Source: Hippophae tibetana
Lineage: Eukaryota; Streptophyta; Magnoliopsida; Rosales; Elaeagnaceae
Length of the DNA: 64,000 nt
Assembly: GCA_037013495.1 (NCBI GenBank)
Contig: CM072803.1
Location: 57,053,627 to 57,117,626, forward strand
Reading direction: 5' to 3'
Positions 35,871-46,908 of this stretch are shown here, in pieces. Under the pieces are notes generated by a model. The model worked only from the letters and a program-made list of their open reading frames with translations, was not told the origin of the DNA and did no database searches. The position numbers were made by a program, and so were the translations under genes. How positions within the stretch are numbered: the stretch's first letter is position 1; every line of letters starts with the position of its first letter.

Positions 35871-37430
35871 TGGTTGTACATCAATTTTAACATATTAAAA
35901 TGAATTGTAATTTTCTATGTATCTTATATGATGTTTATTTTGTGTTCTATAGATATTCGGGGAAAAAATGAGCAAAAAGAGAAAACAAATGTGTGTTTAG
36001 ACAAAAATATGGCACTTGATTGATGGAGCATCAATCGAGATTAATTAAGCATCCTCGGATGAAAAAATATGGATTGATGGACTCGATTAAACAACTGGTT
36101 GATAGATCAAGACATGACTCGATTGATCGAGCATAGATCGAGGAGCTGTGGTTTTCAAACTAATGAATGGCTATCATTGCTACATCGATCCAAAATTAAC
36201 TCGATCGATCGAGTAGCCACTAAATAGATCAAGCTTTGATTGAGGATTGACCAAGACCTCTCAAGTTGAAAATTAGCAAGTTTAGATCAATCAAGCTAGG
36301 ATCTCAATCGAACAAGAAGTCCAATCAACATGTGAAACAAACACTTTTCACCCCCAATTTTTGACACTGGTCATTGGATTAAAGAAATTAGAATCCTATT
36401 CAAATTAAGCTTGAGAAATACATATAAATACAACCTATTAGTCCATCAAAACATATAGAATTGATACAAGGACTAAGAGAGATCAAAGAGCACACAAGCG
36501 CAACTTTTGGAGGAGATTTTGAAAATAAGATTGAAGATTGGAGTTATATTGGCTTCATCTTTTAATTTTCATAATATTTTATTAGTCCACTTCTTTATAG
36601 CTTTCCATGAAAATAATGTTGATTCTTGAAGAATCTATGACTAGATAATTTAATAATGTGATTGTGACGAAATGAAGACCAAACTATAGTTTAATTAATT
36701 TAATGTTATAATAAATTTTAGTTTCAATTCTTAATTTTTAATTTACTAAATTTTATATTTAAATGTCATGGGTGTGTTCTTTGCTCGTTTAAGATATTTG
36801 TCCGTAACGGCAATTGTTATTGTTCTAATTTGAAATAGTACCTTGTTTCTTCTATTACAAGTAGAATTTAATGCTTAGGCTAAAGCTTATCAATATATTC
36901 AATCTTGCTTAACTTAGTTATTACCTCTTTTGCCATTAATGTAACGAATGAATTAAATCTTGTAATGAACTAATTAAATTTGATAATTATGCTTCTAGAT
37001 TGTGCAAAAGTTAGGTTGGTCAATGATCAAACTATTAATCAATCACGGCAAGAAAAGGTAAGAAATCTTAATGGTATCTAGATTTCTAAAACTAAAATTT
37101 AGATTTTAAGAAGGTTTTAAATTATGAATTTGATTTAGGACTTGAAAAACTAATTTCAATTCATGACATGATTAAATGAATTATAGGTTAGTGGTGTAGA
37201 TAGTTCCATGAGCACATATATCTCATCATTCTTGTGCAACTTAATTTTGTTATTTTATGATGTTTTCTTTTTCTTCACAATCAACCAAAACCCCCTTTGC
37301 TAACTTCATTTAACTCACTAACGAACTAGTTATTAGAAGTAGAATTGTTACCAATCTTCTACTAGCTCAATCCTTACTTGAGTAATATTACTACCAACAT
37401 ATTTTTAATAAAATAAGGAACTAACTTTTG
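35871..37430 (+). repeat. Athila-type LTR (C), probable solo LTR inside copia gag
   Basis: Collinear with LTRs A and B: TTTTGTGTTCTATAG near 35940, GGGGAAAAAATGAGC, AAAGAGCACACAAG-GCAACTTTTGG (36485-36510), TTAGTGGTG-AGATAGT-CCATGAGCACATATATCTC (37188-37225), ATTGTTACCAATC. No primer site, gag or second LTR adjoins it, and copia gag lies on both sides. Borders are approximate and I could not identify the target duplication. Confidence 0.65.
36200..36213. repeat. perfect 14-bp palindrome in Athila-type LTR
   Basis: CTCGATCGATCGAG. Related imperfect palindromes are scattered through 36000-36260 and at 2165, 2285, 24617, 30830 and 38340. Confidence 0.9.
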
Positions 37431-37640
37431 ACGTACCCTTCCGGGGTGTGTCAAAAATGCTCTTCATCTTTTCCATCCATATTTAAAATCCACTAGAACC
37501 ATCACATTTCTCCATCTCAACCTTACACATAATTGATTATCCCAAAATTTTCTTGAAACAAATTTTCAACAACTTTCACATGACTCCTACTGTCAAAAAA
37601 TTCACAATGAATCATAGAATTTATGAATGAACAACCCACC
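37431..37640 (-). pseudogene. copia gag, N-terminal piece
   Basis: The minus strand holds KVEMEKCDGSSGF-IWMEKMKSIF (~37450-37520), the equivalent of the copia gag opening 'FEVEKFDGSNDFxLWKxKM'. It belongs to the gag that continues at 35870. Confidence 0.55.
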
Positions 37641-37654
37641 CAAGCTAAAACTTT

Positions 37655-37670
37655 GACTTATGATGCCAAT
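37655..37670 (-). other. copia primer binding site
   Basis: On the minus strand ATTGGCATCATAAGTC, similar to TTGGTATCAGAGC. It lies on the 5' side of the gag start. Confidence 0.5.
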
Positions 37671-37671
37671 T

Positions 37672-38330
37672 TATTGTGAAAAGTTATGTCTTAGGCACAA
37701 CAGAATTACCATGTGAACTAGTTGTTACCCAAAATAAACAATGAGAAAATGGAAACCAATTTGTAAATAACAATATCAATGCAACCATTACACCAATTAT
37801 TTAATAAGGAAATAAGTGAGCAAGAAAAAATAAATCAAAACATAAAATTAAAGTGGTTCATCACTAAAATTTGGAGCTTACATCCACAACCTAAAAACCA
37901 AAGCAATTTTCAACTATGAATCAAGAGGATTACAACTTATACTTCTAAACATGCAACACAATCTACCATTTCATCACATAAGCATTAACCAATCCCATTT
38001 TGGCCCCAGGAATACCTTGTAAGTCTCATACTCATGTAATAAAGATATACTTAGATTCTAATAATGGATTGAGAAAGGAGAAAATAATACTTTAGACTAG
38101 CACAAATACAAAGAGTTGTCAAAGAACATAAATTTTCCTTCCCCACCTTTAATGTAGTCAAGCCATATTCTCCCTTTTCACTATTTCACACTTTAATACT
38201 CTCACAAATGACTCTAGTACATAAATGAAAGCTTATATACACCTCCAATGTCAATTACAAGAAAGACCATTCATTTCCAAACCCCTTAGCCTAAATCTCA
38301 TGTCCATTTTTGTAATTTTGTGACTAAACT
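37672..38330 (-). repeat. probable 5' LTR of the minus-strand copia element
   Basis: Placed only by the primer site. The outer border is not defined, and no 3' LTR was found. Confidence 0.35.
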
Positions 38331-40626
38331 TACAAGCTTGATCGATCGAACCATATATCAATTAATCGAGCTATTAAAAATTGATAATCCAAAACTACGC
38401 AGAAAGGGTAGATTGGAGTCCGTTCGGTGTAGGATTGCTTTGTACATAAGGGGATCAATCCCTCTATATATAGCTCGAGTCATGATGACGAAACTCTAAT
38501 ATGTCTCTCCTCTACATTCAATACGATGTTCTTAGTTCAATATTTAATGCTTGATCATCGGCATTTCTTCTCAAAAAGCTTCATGAATTTACATCACATA
38601 TTATATGTTTAGTTCAAGTAAGACCCAAATGGATCCATTTCCATCCCTATTTTTTGTGATAAACAAACTCTAAAAATCCAAAAAAATATATAATTCAAGT
38701 TTTTCTAGTTAATTAGATCACTTTTCTTTAAATTGAGACTTAGTTCGAACCCATAATATATGTCATGAAAACAAATATCAAAATCACTTGAACAAGTTAC
38801 ACAACTATAAGATTATCCATATCAACACCAACGTACCCCAACATATCCTACTTTTTCAATCACGTGCTTTTATCTTGTGAGAGATTATGATGAAGACATA
38901 AAAGGAGACCAAATAGACTGTTAAAGAGATAAAACACAAACACAAGTGGTTACACACGTGTTTCAATCATGGTCATTTGTTGTATGTAAATAGAATCTAA
39001 GAACGAAGCAATAATAGTAATCAAAAAGATTTTCTAATTTTGTTAGACATCTATTAAATTGAAATATAAGTGTTTGACACCTTAATGTTTTTTTAATAAT
39101 TTAGTCATTTTACTTTTAAGTATTTTTCAAATTTTGTTCACTTATTTTTTATTTATAATTTGTTCTATTTATTTTTTGAGATAAATATTGTTAGGGTCTT
39201 ATAATTATTACAAAAATAACACTTATGTATATAATTATTTATTTGTAACCGTTTAATTATATTATTATTAAAAAGTGACTACACAAAGACAAAGTAATTT
39301 TTTTATTTTTTGTTGGATTAAATAGAGATTTTTTTAACTTGAATAAACTAGAACCGAAAGAATCAAAGAAAAAATAAATAAAAATAGAAAATAAATAAAT
39401 GAAAAAATAAAAATGATTATTTGTTCTTACATAGTTATTTTTTTTATAATAATAGGACTAAATTGTCATAAAAATTAGTATAAAATTGAAATGTTATTTT
39501 TAAAATAAATATAATATCTCTACATTCACCATTCCTTATTTTTTAATTAAGTTTTACACATTTAGTCCAAATCGTGATATCAACTTGAAATTAGCAATTT
39601 AAAAAAATTCATTAATTCATTATTAAGAGATACAATCTAAGTTAAACATCATTAATCTAAATATATTAATAATTAAAATTGATAAATCAAAAACTAAACT
39701 TTTGTGAGCATATAGAGAGAGAGAAAAAACTTAGTTATCATGAGCACATAGAGAAAAATACCAAACTTTGATCTTTCAACTCATCCAATCAATTGTTTAT
39801 TTGCTTCAATTTATATATTAATTATTCTTTAAAAAATATAAAATCTTGATGTCATATTGTAATATTCATTATCTTTAACAAAATAAATTTATATGAAGCT
39901 TTATATTAACAAGAAAACACAAACTTAATAAACATAAACATTATATAGCTTATCTTAGATAAATATCTAGATGAAATAAAAATTACCACAAATCAAGATC
40001 TAGGTTAAGAAATACAAATATATATTTTATGCCCACCCAAAGGGAATATCCGATTTCTTTTCTCAATAAAAGAGTGGTGCATTTTCATTTTATTTAGGAG
40101 AAAACTCTTTAAATAATTAATTTTTGTTGGATTATAACTGTGAAAATTAAAAATCCAATAATCATACTCGAACATGGTGCCCTCTATCTCCAAATCTCTA
40201 ATTATCCAGTGTGTACATTCGCTATATCTTCTGCGGATTCATTATATAACTGAGATTGTGATAGACCTTGGCTTTGAAAATGCTATTTTTATTTAAAACA
40301 ACTAATAAGATTAGGAAAAACAAAATAAATCTATTGGAGGGGGACTCCTGTAAAAGAGATCTCTCCCTGATAGAATATGCAAATCGAGTTATGTGACTGA
40401 TGGTAAAATCATCCTAAATTAATCCATTTAGTAGTTTTTTTCATTTAAATGTTACAATCAAATATAATATTATTAAAAACTAATGATTTATATTATTATA
40501 GTTAAGTTACTTAAGAAAGAAAATTGCACATTTTCCTCGTTAATAATAATTTTTTTTCCTACGACTTTTTAAGAAAATAAAAAAATTACATTTTTAAAAT
40601 TTATAATTACAAAATATGACCAAATT
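38331..40626. other. no gene seen; AT-rich intergenic DNA
   Basis: High A+T with many TTATTTTT/AAATAAA runs; a GATCGATCGA word at 38340 and a short GA repeat at 39716-39725. Nothing coding. Confidence 0.55.
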
Positions 40627-40635
40627 CATATATTA

Positions 40636-40870
40636 GGGTTTGTTACAGTATATGTACCCATGTTTTGAAATTGGCACCACTTTTCACACGCTTTGGAAGG
40701 GTGGTACCCATGTTTTTTAAATGATTCCAAAATATTAAAAATTAATATTACATATGTTTTATTTGGGATTTTTGCCTTTTGCTCCTCATGTGATAATATA
40801 ATAAGGGAAAATTTTGTCATTTCATTACCGGCTGAAAGAAATTTCTTTCTAACATTTTCCATCTCTGTTA
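40636..40870 (+). repeat. MULE left terminal inverted repeat
   Basis: Pairs with 51600-51829 in reverse complement: shared CCATGTTTTGAAA-TGG, TTTGGAAGGGT, TTATTT-GGATTTTT and AATAAGGG-AAATTT segments. As in other MULEs it probably carries the promoter of the adjacent gene. Confidence 0.85.
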
Positions 40871-41027
40871 TAACTAACGACCCACTGGTAAAATTTTGAA
40901 GCAAATTCAGGTGCCTCTACTGGAATCAAACCAAAAATGTCTATAGCACGTATTATATCATCTCCCTTTATATCTGTATAATTGATTTTCTTTTCAAAAA
41001 GCATCCATTTTTTTCCTCTACTATTGT

Positions 41028-41425
41028 ATGGATGAAATAAGTTTCTCTAATTTTGGGTGCTCTGATGTTGTGGCCTACTATTTTTGTGGCAAGCTTGCAA
41101 AATTAATTTGTTCATGGACTTCATCAAATCCTGGAAGAAATTTTTTTACTTGTGTTGAGGTGAGTTTATTAAGTTTGCATCCTATTTTATTATTGAATTT
41201 TTTCAAATATTGTTTTTACCGTTTATGCTTTGTTTTGGTTAAGATAACAAAAGCTTTAATTTGTTTTAGAATTCTTAGAACAGTAACAACAGTGCTAATA
41301 GCAGTTATTACAAGGATGATGAATGTAATTTGTTTAGGTGGTATGATAATGCACAACCTCGTATATATACTATTTTTATTAATGGCTTGTTGAAAAGAGT
41401 TAGAAGACATTATGAGACACAATGA
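41028..41425 (+). CDS. zf-GRF (GRF-type zinc finger) protein carried by the MULE; two exons, 92 residues
   Basis: Exon 1 is 41028-41159 and exon 2 is 41279-41422, with the stop at 41423-41425. The donor reads GAG|GTGAGT (41160) and the acceptor ATTCTTAG| (41278). Both exons are phase 0 and the joined frame is open. Exon 1 gives CGKLAKLICSWTSSNPGRNF (residues 20-39), the core of the zf-GRF domain with its NPGR turn; exon 2 gives DDECNLFRWYD (57-67), its second half. zf-GRF domains bind single-stranded DNA or RNA in topoisomerase 3, NEIL3 and APE2; plant genomes have many short stand-alone versions. The first Cys of the usual CxC pair appears as Tyr (YFCGK). A short basic C-terminal tail follows (KRVRRHYETQ). 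Role in the element is unknown. The gene is convergent with the transposase. Confidence 0.7.
41160..41278 (+). other. intron of the zf-GRF gene
   Basis: 119 bp, AT-rich, GTGAGT...TTAG. It is required to join the two halves of the GRF domain; inferred, not shown by transcripts. Confidence 0.65.
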
Positions 41426-41621
41426 AAAGAGATAAAGACACACAACCATAATTTTAAATTTAATCATAGAAAAATTAAATATAACATATAAGAATAAAAC
41501 ATAAAAATAACTATAAAAACTTACAGTACTTTGATGTTAATTCTGTTATTAGAAAACCTCCAAACGGAATTATATTTTCATTTATTGAATCAAAAAACTA
41601 ATAATTTACAAAAATATAACT

Positions 41622-41646
41622 AGTTCTTCTCAAAAAGAGAAGAACT
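41622..41646. other. perfect hairpin, 10-bp stem and 5-base loop
   Basis: AGTTCTTCTC-AAAAA-GAGAAGAACT, about 200 bp downstream of the zf-GRF stop. It could help end transcription or be incidental. Confidence 0.6.
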
Positions 41647-41839
41647 TTAAAACTAAAAATAACAAAAAAAAACGAAAAAATATAGAGAAAGAAAGAGATA
41701 AGAAGATGTTTTTGGTGTTTTTAGGTGTGGAGGAGATAAAGATATTTATAGGTGAAGAGAGGGTAAAAAAGTGAGAAAAATGATAAAAAATGGGAAAAAC
41801 GTGTAGTAGGTGGATGATGACGTTATCGCTAACATGAAT

Positions 41840-42085
41840 ATTGATGCAGGTAGTGGAGCGCACAAATTCGGCATATGAGGCACAGTTGCGGGTAGGTGGG
41901 CGCTCAGCGTGTGCGGGTTCGGGCAGTGCACGCAAAAGGGTGTGCAAGTTTGACGTTGTACGTCCATAAACTTTGGTGTTGTTTGGGCGATGCGTGGCAC
42001 ACTACGCATGTTGTTCAACGCAATTGGGCATGTTGTGTGTGTTGGTCGGCATGGATGGACAACTGCGTGTGCGATTTCATCATTT
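41840..42085. other. CpG- and GC-rich patch within the MULE; no gene
   Basis: Rich in TGCGTG, GGGCG and CGC words, unlike the AT-rich DNA on both sides. Opposed open frames (41630-42216) exist on both strands but none shows a protein pattern; they follow from low stop frequency in GC-richer DNA. Confidence 0.5.
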
Positions 42086-42344
42086 TTGACCCATTTTTTC
42101 CAAATTTTCCATCTTTTTTTACTTTTCCTCATTTATTTTCTCGATATATTTGCGATGTATTGCCTACAGTATTTTTCTTCGAGTATTTAAATTATTTTTT
42201 AAGCAAAAATACCTAAAAAGATAATAAGAATACCTGTGATTTTGATAATACAAATTTTTATAAAAATATGATAAAATCGTATAAATATAAACATTTTTAA
42301 TCAATTAAAGTAAATAAATCATGGTAATTTTAGTGTATTTTAAG

Positions 42345-42545
42345 CACTTATCACACGCATACACATATCTCAACGCATATACACTAACATCTATTGTAGC
42401 ATACATACTATATCAACACACACACACATTTTCTCAGTACACCCTCTGGTACACACAACCACACACGTATATCTTAGCGCATATAAACACATCTAAACAT
42501 ACACTGGTGACAAATCTCAACAAACACACACACATCTCAGCATAT
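42345..42545. repeat. degenerate CA-rich minisatellite, left part
   Basis: Irregular alternation of ACACACAC runs with CATATCTCAGCGCATA-like words. It continues at 47323 after the gypsy insertion. Confidence 0.7.
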
Positions 42546-43167
42546 TGTCACGACCTTATTTCTCAAGTAGCGATCGTGCGACACTTAGCACCATCCGTTG
42601 CACTAAGCTTGCCTTTGAATCCGAATGAAACTCCAAAGAGACTAGAAAGAGTTTGCAAAGAATGCTTTGTATTGCTCTAGAGAGAGTTTATCTTACAATT
42701 TCCCAAGATTTCCCAAGATGATTACAAATGAAGACCAATGGGTCTATTTATAGTGTGGCTCTAAGCTTAAGAGTATGCCACCACTTTCTAGAGTCTTCTT
42801 AGTCTAGAATGTACAAGAGAGTTCTAGATTTATGTACAATAAGCCACAAGGGTCTAGGATCTTCTAGCCAACTCTAGAGTCTTCTAGGTTTGTCTAGTTC
42901 CTTCATGCACCTTTCGGGATGTTCCGTAAGCTTTTAGTGGCTTCTACATCCTTCATGAACCATCCGGCATGTTCTAGAATATTCCAGGCCATTCTAGCAC
43001 TCTCCAGCGTGCTCTAGAACATTCTAGGGTCTTTTAGCTTGAGTTGAGTCCATCCAACTCTAGCTCTTTCTAGACATCTCTAGAACTTTCCTTGTAGAAT
43101 AGTCTAGATCCTTTAGGCAACCATCATTTGTTTGGATTTTTAGGGACAATTTGAGGGGGACGTGACA
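42546..43167 (-). repeat. chromovirus 3' LTR
   Basis: TGTCACG...CGTGACA, 622 bp. Minus-strand TATA box TATAAATAG at 42744-42752; heat-shock-element-like arrays at 42972-42984, 43012-43024 and 43078-43090. Confidence 0.95.
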
Positions 43168-43183
43168 CCCTCCCCCACTCAAG
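43168..43183 (-). other. polypurine tract
   Basis: On the minus strand CTTGAGTGGGGGAGGG directly before the LTR; primer for plus-strand DNA synthesis. Confidence 0.85.
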
Positions 43184-43460
43184 TTCGCGACGCCCTCGTC
43201 GCTCCTTCAAGCCGAAACCACTCTATGGCATCTTTGAATTGCCATAAAGAGTCTTCAGGTTCCCAGATTGCTTCTATATTCGGGGCATTCTCCCATTTGA
43301 CCAAGTATTTCCTATAACTTGGTACGCCCCTTCGTCGGATCAATCGGTCCGCCAAAATTGAGTCCACTTCCCTATCAAAGGAGGTTACCACTGCGGTAGG
43401 CGCCCTTTTGGATTCTCCTCGACTCATATCTTCCTTGTCTCCATGAAAATGTTTTAGCAT
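43179..43460 (-). pseudogene. C-terminal chromodomain of chromovirus integrase
   Basis: 93 open codons ending the polyprotein. Residues about 31-83 give a chromodomain: VDSILADRLIRRRGVPSYRK, then YLVKWENAPNIEAIWEPED and a helical DAIEWF. The aromatic cage residues seen in HP1-like chromodomains are only partly kept (Tyr, Trp present). Such domains are thought to guide integration to particular chromatin. A stop separates it from the integrase frame upstream. Confidence 0.85.
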
Positions 43461-43499
43461 ACTTACATGAAAGACCAGATAAATTTTAAGCTTTGGAGG

Positions 43500-44438
43500 G
43501 AGTTACAACTTGTACGACACCTTACCGACTTTCTTGAGAATAGGAAATGGTCCCTCATATTTCCGCACCAACCCCTTATGAACCTTTCGTAAGGACTTGA
43601 ATTGTTGGGGCAACAGTTTGACAAGGACCAAATCGCCTTCCTGAAATTCCACCAACCTCCATTTCTTGTCAACCCACTTCTTCATCTTCTTAGATGCCTT
43701 ATTCAAATAGGCTCGGGCCAACTCCGCTTGTTCATTCCACACCTTGACAAACTTGAAGGCAGCAGAGCTCTTCCCTTCATAACTCGTGGCCAAGGCATGG
43801 GGAGTCATGGGTTGTTGCCCCATGACAATCTCAAAGGGACTCTTTGCGGTGGACTCGCTTCTCTACAGATTATATGAAAATTGGGCTACATCCAACAGCT
43901 TCGCCCAATCCCGTTGATTAGCACTCACAAAGTGCCTAAGATATAACTCCAGGAACGCATTGGCATGCTCCGTTTGTCTGTCACTTTGTGGGTGAAAGCT
44001 TGTGGAGAAATTCAAGTCTTATCCCAACAGCTTGAATAGTTCCGTCCAAAATTTCCCCATGAATCGTGGGTCTCGGTCACTCACCATATTGAAAGGAATT
44101 CCCCAATGCTTCACAACATTCTTGAGGAACAAACGTGACGTCTCATCTGTCGTGCAGTCCATTGAGGCAGGTATGAATGTTGCGTATTTGCTGAAGCGGT
44201 CAATGATGACAATGATGCTGCCAAAGCCCTCTGATTTTGGCAGACAAGTGATGAAATCCATAGAGACACTTTCCCATGGTCTCTCTGGAATAGGCAGCGG
44301 CTCTAGCAAACCTCTGGGTGCATGCTGCTCTATCTTGTCCTGTTGGCACACAAGACAAGTATGTACATAAGCTTCCACATCATCCCGAAGTTGAGGCCAA
44401 TAGTAGATTGACTTGATCAAAGCAAGGGTGCGCCTCAT
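43500..44438 (-). pseudogene. chromovirus integrase, nearly intact
   Basis: The minus strand from 44438: the end of the HHCC zinc finger (YVHTCLVCQQDK), the core with SMDFITCLPKS (first Asp), SDRDPRFMGKFW (second Asp) and FHPQSDRQTEHAN (catalytic Glu), then the FEIVMGQQP and LRKVHKGLVRKYEGPFPI (GPY/F) regions. Only a few stops interrupt it, notably after KLLG (44019) and in YNL-RSES (~43865). It joins element cDNA to host DNA; this copy cannot make the full protein. Confidence 0.9.
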
Positions 44439-44501
44439 TCCTAGGTGTCCAGCCCATAGGGAATCATGGCACTCTTTAATAAGCTCTTTCCTTAAGCTCC
44501 C

Positions 44502-45083
44502 CTATTTTGGCACGAAGATTCGATTCTGCTTGGCATAGAGTAGTCCGTCACTCAGCCAAAATCGCCTCGTCTTTCCTTCCTTGATGAGGGCAAGGAGGTT
44601 TTTAGCAAGGGCATCATGCTCCAACCCTTCTTTGATCCTTTCCAATAGAGGACTACTTGGCCTACTCAAGGCTGCTAGCTCTACCTTTCGACTTGATGGG
44701 TCAACCACAATGCTTCCACTGCGCGACTCTGATTTTTCCACCTGATAAGGAATCATTGTTGGTGGTCTTGTATCAAGATCCAACTCAACTTTGTGGTCCA
44801 CCTCCCTCCTTGGAGGTAACCGTTGGGGCGATGCATCCGGCATCACCTCATGGGACTTATCTGAGACAACTTGCACTTCCGTCGGCAAGTTTGGCTTTGG
44901 TGACGCCTCTTCATCATCATATTCCTTTAGGATGGCCAAATAAATCTCTTCATCCCTCTTCAATCCCTTCTTGAATTGAAGCGTTGAGAGAGCGTGGGTA
45001 GTAGGTTTGGTGGTCCTCTCCGTCGGTACCACACACGCCTTTGCACCATCCATGATGCACATAGAGTTTGAGCAAGGCACCAA
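44502..45083 (-). pseudogene. pol remnant with RT and RNase H removed in frame
   Basis: 193 open codons. The first part (LKEYDDEEAS ... LPPRREVDHKVELDLDTRPP) is the segment that normally leads into RT. About 25 residues later the frame reads SRKVELAALSRPSSPLLER and then FWLSDGLLYAKQNRIFVPK, which normally lie after RNase H, just before the integrase zinc finger. The whole RT-RNase H block is missing and the frame stays open across the joint (about residues 118-135). Upstream, one stop (TAG where Gln is usual) separates it from the protease frame. Confidence 0.85.
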
Positions 45084-45095
45084 GAAAGCTCTTAC

Positions 45096-45485
45096 CTAGT
45101 CCAAGAACTCCATGCTGATTACAATAGAGAAGTCATCCATGGGCGCAACTGATAAGTCCATCTGGCCAGTCCAAGCACCAAGACTGACCTTAACTCTACG
45201 AGCAACTCCATGTAATGGTAGTGCTGCCGAGTTAACTGCTTTGAGAGATCCCCCTCCATTGACAACCTTTAGGCCGAGCCTTTTTGCTTCTTCCACTGAA
45301 AAAAAATTGTGAGATGCACCTGTGTCCACCAAAGCTTTGGCGACCTTCCCGTTGATGATGGCATCTACGTACATTAAGCCCTTAGGGGTCTTTGGGGGTG
45401 CTCTGCAATGCACCAAGTAGGCGCAAAAAACCCATCTTTGTACCTTCGTCCGACTTGCCTCCATCATGATCATGAGTGGAAGCAA
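45096..45485 (-). pseudogene. chromovirus aspartic protease region
   Basis: 129 open codons: GLMYVDAIINGKVAKALVDT, then GASHNFFS, giving an intact LVDTGAS active site, followed by RRVKVSLGAWTGQMDLSVAPMDDFSIV and a GMEFL-type end (here SMEFLD). It matures the polyprotein. The frame is open except for the TAG that ends it. Confidence 0.85.
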
Positions 45486-45489
45486 CTAA

Positions 45490-46609
45490 GGCACTCAAGG
45501 CCTTCCTTTTCAGACATTCACGTGCCCAATGCGGTCCGTCGCAAATGAAGCACGTCACACGGGGCTTCGAGGCATTCCGATCATCCTTCTCCTTCCTCTT
45601 ATCTCGTGGCTTGAATGAGGAGTTGTCTTTATGATTCTTAGGTCCTTAACTTTTACCATGGCTTCCCCCACTCTTTCCTCCAACAAACTTCTTATATGTG
45701 GCTTTGGAGCTATATTTGTTTGTAGAGTAATCAATAAAGCTTTCCGCAGTCGCAATGGCCGAAGACAAGTCTTGGACACCACGTCGCTTGAGCTCAAGGT
45801 TAGCCCACGATTGGAGACCGTCCATGAACAAGAATAGGGCATCCTTGTCTGATGTGTCAGGAACTTCAAGTAGCAAGGTTGTGAACTCCTTCACATAATC
45901 CCGTATGCTACCTGTTTGTTTTAGCTGTCGCAATCGGCCTCTTGCCTCCTCTTCAGCATTTACGGGGAAGAACTACATTTTGAACCCCCTTTTGAAATCT
46001 TCAAAGGTATCAATTGTGAAAACCCCTAGTTGCACATCTCCATGCCTCCGTCTCTACCACAACATCACAGTGTCGGACAAATACATGGCTGCAGTTCGGA
46101 TCTTGCTGGCATGGTCTGTTATGCCAGTAGCCTCAAAGTATTATTCCAGCCCCCATAGGTAGTTCTCCACTTCCCTAGCGTTCCTAACACCATTGAAGGT
46201 CTTAGGCTTGGGAACATCGACCCTCTTAGCTTCAATGACGGTGGTTGCACTAGTTTCCACGGACATAGCCCGCTTACATAGAGCTAGATCACCACTCATG
46301 TCCTCCACTCTAAGCAAGTTCTCTTTGGACGAGATCTCTTACCTTGACAAGTTCAACCTTTAATCCATCAATCTCTTGCTTTAAGCCACCGTCTAGATCA
46401 TTAAGGGACATCTTGACCGCTTCATGGATATCCACATCCTCGGCCTCCAAGCCATTGCAAAGTTCCTCCAAGTTGTCCACTCTGTCGAACAACTCCCCTA
46501 AGCTGTCCTGCGCACTCCCATTACGTGCTTCTAAGCTAGAGAGTATGTCTTTTGACTTGGCTTGAGATTCCTTTGATGGTTTACGAGTTTCCTCACGCCC
46601 ACGTTCCAT
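45490..46609 (-). pseudogene. chromovirus gag with zinc knuckle, frameshifted
   Basis: It starts at ATG 46609 (MERGREET) with a long helical stretch (46609-46310). It then needs a frame change or stop read-through to reach the retrotransposon gag domain: FNGVRNAREVENYLW (~46150-46195), FFPVNAEEEARGRLRQLKQT (45900-45960), a YVKEFTTLLLEVPD segment and FLFMDGLQSWA (45810-45880). A knuckle-like CFICDGPHWARECLKRK ends it (45505-45560). Gag binds element RNA and builds the particle. The 300-bp N-terminal coiled segment is unusual in length. Confidence 0.85.
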
Positions 46610-46684
46610 AGGTGGAACATCGACGCTTGGTGTAGATGGAGCAGCGTTCTTTATTATGCCAAAGGTAGAAATGCTTCAACCGAA

Positions 46685-46699
46685 AGCTCTGATACCAAC
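46685..46699 (-). other. initiator-tRNA primer binding site
   Basis: On the minus strand GTTGGTATCAGAGCT, an exact plant initiator Met-tRNA site, directly beside the 5' LTR. Confidence 0.95.
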
Positions 46700-46908
46700 T
46701 GTCACGACCTTATTTTTCAAGTAGCGATCATGCGGCACTTAGCACCATCCGTTGCACTAAGCCTGCTTTGAATCCGAATGAAACTCCAAAGAGAGACTAG
46801 AAAGAGTTTGCAAAGAATGCTTTGTATTGCTCTAGAGAGAGTTTATCTTACAATTTCCCAAGATTTCCCAAGATGATTACAAATGAAGACCAATGGGTCT
46901 ATTTATAG

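Noticed and set aside
41630..42216. Several overlapping frames on both strands, 105-128 codons
   Set aside because: They overlap in opposite directions in a GC-richer patch, with no domain pattern. Low stop density explains them.
42340..42545. Possible CRISPR-like or telomeric array
   Set aside because: The units are irregular CA-rich words with no constant repeat or spacer.
44002..44974. Plus-strand frames of 105-122 codons at 44002-44370 and 44657-44974
   Set aside because: They lie opposite the recognised integrase and pol frames of the minus-strand chromovirus and have no protein pattern of their own.
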